Positions 30,762 to 33,215 of a DNA stretch of 33,215 nt are shown one piece after another. Source of the stretch: Blastopirellula marina (GTDB lineage: Bacteria; Planctomycetota; Planctomycetia; Pirellulales; Thermoguttaceae); the NCBI GenBank assembly GCA_020721965.1, contig DYLS01000047.1, positions 1 through 33,215 of the forward strand, read 5' to 3'. The notes below the pieces were generated by a model. It made no database searches. It was not told where the DNA came from and saw only the letters and a program-made list of their open reading frames with translations. The position numbers and the translations under genes are program-made. Position 1 is the stretch's first letter; each line of letters opens with the position of its first letter.

Positions 30762-32366
30762 CTATGACCCGCACTTGGCACTGGAGGTCGCCGCTTCCTG
30801 GGCCGGGATTTCAAAGGCCCGCCCGGAAATGCCGCACTGAAAATGTTGCAGGGATTCCGCCGCCAGAATTTGCCCCCAAGGAGTGGGGTACCGACCCGTG
30901 ATGCAGGCTTGGCACAGGTTTTCGGCGGGCAGATCAATCGCCCGAGCCACCGATTCCACGGGCAAATAGCGGAGAGAATCGGCCCCCAGTTGCTCGGCCA
31001 TCTTGGCCTGGGCCTCTTCCGTCAGTCGGCCCTCGGTCAAAAAGTGCGGGGCGAACAACTCTTTGACGGAAGACATGTCGATCCCGTAAAAGCAGGGAGA
31101 AATGATGGGTGGGCAGGCCACGCGGACGTGAATTTCGGACGGCCGCCCCAAATCTCGCATCCTCCGGAGCAGAACCCGCATCGTCGTGGACCGCACGATC
31201 GAATCTTCCACCAGGAGGATGCGTTTGCCCTCCAAGACCTCGCGCAAGGGCGTGTACTTGGCGCGGGCCTTGCGCTCCCGGCTTTCGACCCCCTCGATGA
31301 AGGTGCGACCAGCGTAGCGATTGCGGATCAATCCCTCCAGGCACGGTATGCCCAGCGCATACGCCAGCCCATCGGCCGCCGCCTTGCTGGTGTCCGGGAC
31401 TGGAACGACGATAGTGTGGCCATCGTGGACATCCAGGGTTTCCAGTCTCGCCAATTCCTCACCCAATGATTTTCTGGCCAGATAAACGCTGCGGCGGTCG
31501 AGCGTGCTGGCAACGTTGGAGAAGTAAACCCATTCGAAAAAACAATGGGCCCGCCGCTTGGACTCAAAGAATGTTTCTTCGCGAAGCCCCGCCGAAGAGA
31601 CGACGATGGCTCGCCCGGGTTCAACTGGTTTGATATCCTCGGGCGAGAACCCAAGGTTCAAAAGGGCCACGCTTTCGCTCGCCGCGGCGAAAAAGCGACC
31701 GTCGAACGCCCAGCTCAGCGGCTTGATCCCGCACGGATCGCGTACCACCATCAGCTCACCGAGCGCGTTCAAGAAGACCAGGCTGTAGGCACCGTCGAAT
31801 TCCTCCGGGAAGACGCGGCAGACGTCCAAGAGGTCGGGAGCGGGGTTGGGCATCAGCTCCCGGCACAACACATGCATGATTACTTCCGTGTCCGTCTCGC
31901 GGATGAGGTGGTGATCCGCGTCTTCCAGCAGCCGATCCCGCAACTCCTGATAATTGGCCAACTGGCCGTTGAAGGCGAAACTGAACCACTTGTGTTTCTT
32001 GATGTGGTGCCGCTCAAAGGGCTGGGCATAGCCCGCATCTTCCCGACCGCACGTGGCATACCGCACATGCCCGATCCCTGCCGGACCGCTCAGGATTGCC
32101 CCCAGTCGCTCGAATCGTTCGCGGTGCCCCAGCGAAAAGACCTCGGTGACGGAGCCGACATCTTTGTGCGTCAAGAGGAGCTGCGGGTCGTGGGGAGAAT
32201 ACCGCGTCATTCCTGCCGCCAATTGCCCCCGATTTTGTATATCCAACAGCATCTTGGGAAGGAGCCGCGTCGCCTGGTCGGGTCCTTCCGGACACAACGG
32301 ACTGCAACCGACTCCCGGCAGGTGGTACACAGCGGCCACGCCGCACTCTTCGCGCAACTCGCCCAT
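30762..32366 (-). CDS. purF: Amidophosphoribosyltransferase PurF
   Basis: The start is placed at ATG 32366 so that the short propeptide MGELREE precedes the catalytic Cys8 (ECGVAAVYH); an in-frame GTG at 32453 would add 29 residues of no family character. The product is 534 residues. The N-terminal Ntn glutaminase domain has GIGHVRYAT and FAFNGQLANYQELR, which bind glutamine. The C-terminal phosphoribosyltransferase domain has the PRPP loop ILLVEDSIVRSTTM. Cysteines in RAHCFFEW, HVRVACPP and ENLCQACITG match the four [4Fe-4S] ligands of Bacillus-type PurF. It makes phosphoribosylamine from PRPP and glutamine, the first committed step of purine synthesis. It is not next to other pur genes here. 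Confidence 0.95.
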   Translation of the reverse strand: MGELREECGVAAVYHLPGVGCSPLCPEGPDQATRLLPKMLLDIQNRGQLAAGMTRYSPHDPQLLLTHKDVGSVTEVFSLGHRERFERLGAILSGPAGIGHVRYATCGREDAGYAQPFERHHIKKHKWFSFAFNGQLANYQELRDRLLEDADHHLIRETDTEVIMHVLCRELMPNPAPDLLDVCRVFPEEFDGAYSLVFLNALGELMVVRDPCGIKPLSWAFDGRFFAAASESVALLNLGFSPEDIKPVEPGRAIVVSSAGLREETFFESKRRAHCFFEWVYFSNVASTLDRRSVYLARKSLGEELARLETLDVHDGHTIVVPVPDTSKAAADGLAYALGIPCLEGLIRNRYAGRTFIEGVESRERKARAKYTPLREVLEGKRILLVEDSIVRSTTMRVLLRRMRDLGRPSEIHVRVACPPIISPCFYGIDMSSVKELFAPHFLTEGRLTEEAQAKMAEQLGADSLRYLPVESVARAIDLPAENLCQACITGRYPTPWGQILAAESLQHFQCGISGRAFEIPAQEAATSSAKCGS

Positions 32367-32838
32367 CGATGTCACGTTTCCGGGTTCAAGGACGCCGGCC
32401 TCGGAGATACTCCGCAAAAAGGCAAAATCCGAAAGTGCAAGAAGGAACGGCACGCCAATTCAGCCAGGGGCCCGACTGCCCAGGACTGGTTTGCGGAGGG
32501 GCTATCCCTCGTAAGCTATGCAGCTCTCTGTGACTCGTTCCAGCTCTCGCTTGCTCTTTTCGGGCTACACCTTTCATTCTAGGATTCGTTTTTCGTTCTC
32601 TCAATGGATTGCCACGACGTGGGCGAGGCCCCCCCCAGAAAGCTGATGGCTGCCTCAGAAAACTTAGGGCTAGCCCTTCGACGGGGTAACGGATGGCTCT
32701 TTGCAGGGGAAGGCCAGAGTGCCTCCAAACCAGAGTCCCCCCCAAGAAAGCGGCCGTGACGCCAGGCTGAGGGTGCCAACGCCACGGACCAAAGGCATCG
32801 AATCGCGAGCCGTTACTGCAATGCCGCGGGCGGAAATG
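32367..32838. other. Intergenic region upstream of purF
   Basis: This 470-base spacer contains two C-runs (CCCCCCCC near 32629 and CCCCCCC near 32738) followed by AGAAAG or AAGAAAG. No gene, riboswitch or clear promoter was recognised. The purF leader lies in the left part. Confidence 0.45.
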
Positions 32839-33045
32839 TCAGGATGTTGGAGCGGTGCACGGTTTTAGGCCCAGCTTTTGCAACAACCACACGGCCGGAC
32901 ACCAGTTCGTAAATGCCGACTGAAGGAGATTCAGTCCGACAATGAGCATGAGGATGAGCCAGTAGGGGCTATGCACCGTGGCCAACACGGCGCTCGCCGT
33001 GACCACAATTCCCGCCATCAATCGCAAGCCACGTTCGACCGTCAT
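32839..33045 (-). CDS. DUF2892-like small membrane protein
   Basis: The start is placed at ATG 33045 (MTVERGLRLMAG) behind GGGAGA at 8-nt spacing; the in-frame extension to 33168 runs into the family-2 repeat and is rejected. The 68-residue product has two membrane helices: about residues 7-22 (RLMAGIVVTASAVLA) and 26-43 (PYWLILMLIVGLNLLQSA). The closing NWCPAVWLLQKLGL is characteristic of DUF2892/YgaP-type transmembrane domains. In other bacteria this domain is sometimes fused to a rhodanese and may relate to sulfur handling; here it is alone. Confidence 0.8.
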   Translation of the reverse strand: MTVERGLRLMAGIVVTASAVLATVHSPYWLILMLIVGLNLLQSAFTNWCPAVWLLQKLGLKPCTAPTS

Positions 33046-33144
33046 GGTTTTCGTCTCCCAACCTTGGAACCGAAGTACCTCTCGACTTAATGATGGATCT
33101 TGTACGCCAGCGTCAAAACGGCCTGGCCATCCGCACGATATTAC

Positions 33145-33215
33145 TGGACTTTTGCAAATTGGGCACAAGCCCCTCTAGGCCCCTAGGAGAGGGTTAGCCT
33201 GTGGGCAATTAGGCG
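33145..33215 (+). repeat. Family-2 inverted-repeat element, left part (cut by window end)
   Basis: TGGACTTTTGCAAATTGGG at 33145 is the same 19 bases as the complement of the right end of the element at 26307-26469, followed by CACAAG against ACGACAAG. Then comes CCCCTCTAGGCCCCTAGGAG, able to form a hairpin. The rest of the element lies outside the window. Confidence 0.65.

Noticed and set aside
33046-33168. N-terminal extension of the DUF2892-like protein with a CPICKSP motif (zinc-finger-like)
   Set aside because: The extension is translated family-2 repeat sequence; the ribosome site and first helix place the start at 33045.

Overview
The window looks like chromosomal DNA of a planctomycete, probably of the Pirellulales/Thermogutta type. 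This is inferred from the gene content: an ASPIC/UnbV protein, Tat-exported Gfo/Idh/MocA and sugar-isomerase-like proteins, an FG-GAP/VCBS protein, a PEP-CTERM-anchored protein, and long GC-rich spacers between genes on both strands. There is no prophage, integrase, CRISPR array or transposase gene in view.

Layout. 1-6.6 kb is a carbohydrate-related block: the end of an ASPIC/UnbV protein, a GH-A-type glycoside hydrolase (minus strand), then on the plus strand a Tat-secreted sugar isomerase-like protein, an OFA-type MFS transporter and a Tat-secreted Gfo/Idh/MocA oxidoreductase. 6.8-13.4 kb is mostly housekeeping: FtsK, a Bcp peroxiredoxin, a lipoprotein, a deoxyribosyltransferase-like protein, a small membrane protein and tRNA-His with a terminator. 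13.5-17.5 kb (minus strand) holds a GH20-like multidomain hydrolase, an FG-GAP protein and a broken flavodoxin gene. 17.5-21.7 kb holds a PEP-CTERM protein with two DTG aspartic-protease motifs, a truncated methionine-synthase-like remnant and a CelD/BcsL-type acetyltransferase. 22.4-33.2 kb holds RimO, a degenerate MurE-like ligase, a coiled-coil membrane protein, a YgiQ-type radical SAM protein, PurF and a DUF2892-like membrane protein.

The most unusual content lies between the genes. A family of about 105-114 bp elements occurs seven times (388, 6636, 9826, 17179, 19053, 22078 and 23899). They share CTACAGCGC-type inverted ends and an internal ACCACAAGATGTTGAG-like core. Two copies can be excised on paper. 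Removing the copy at 17179 with one 4-bp flank (TTAG/TGAG) restores an open flavodoxin reading frame. Removing the copy at 22078 with one TTAA restores a 23-nt tandem repeat in exact phase. These are non-autonomous, MITE-like insertions with 4-bp target duplications. Two copies (388 and 9826) carry tandem amplifications of their own internal or terminal sequence.

Almost every long spacer also contains a different short tandem repeat (periods of about 12, 14, 15, 20, 21, 22, 23 and 25 nt). Two further inverted-repeat element types are present, at 19278 and at 26307/33145. The genes themselves are mostly ordinary; the repeat ecology is what merits follow-up.
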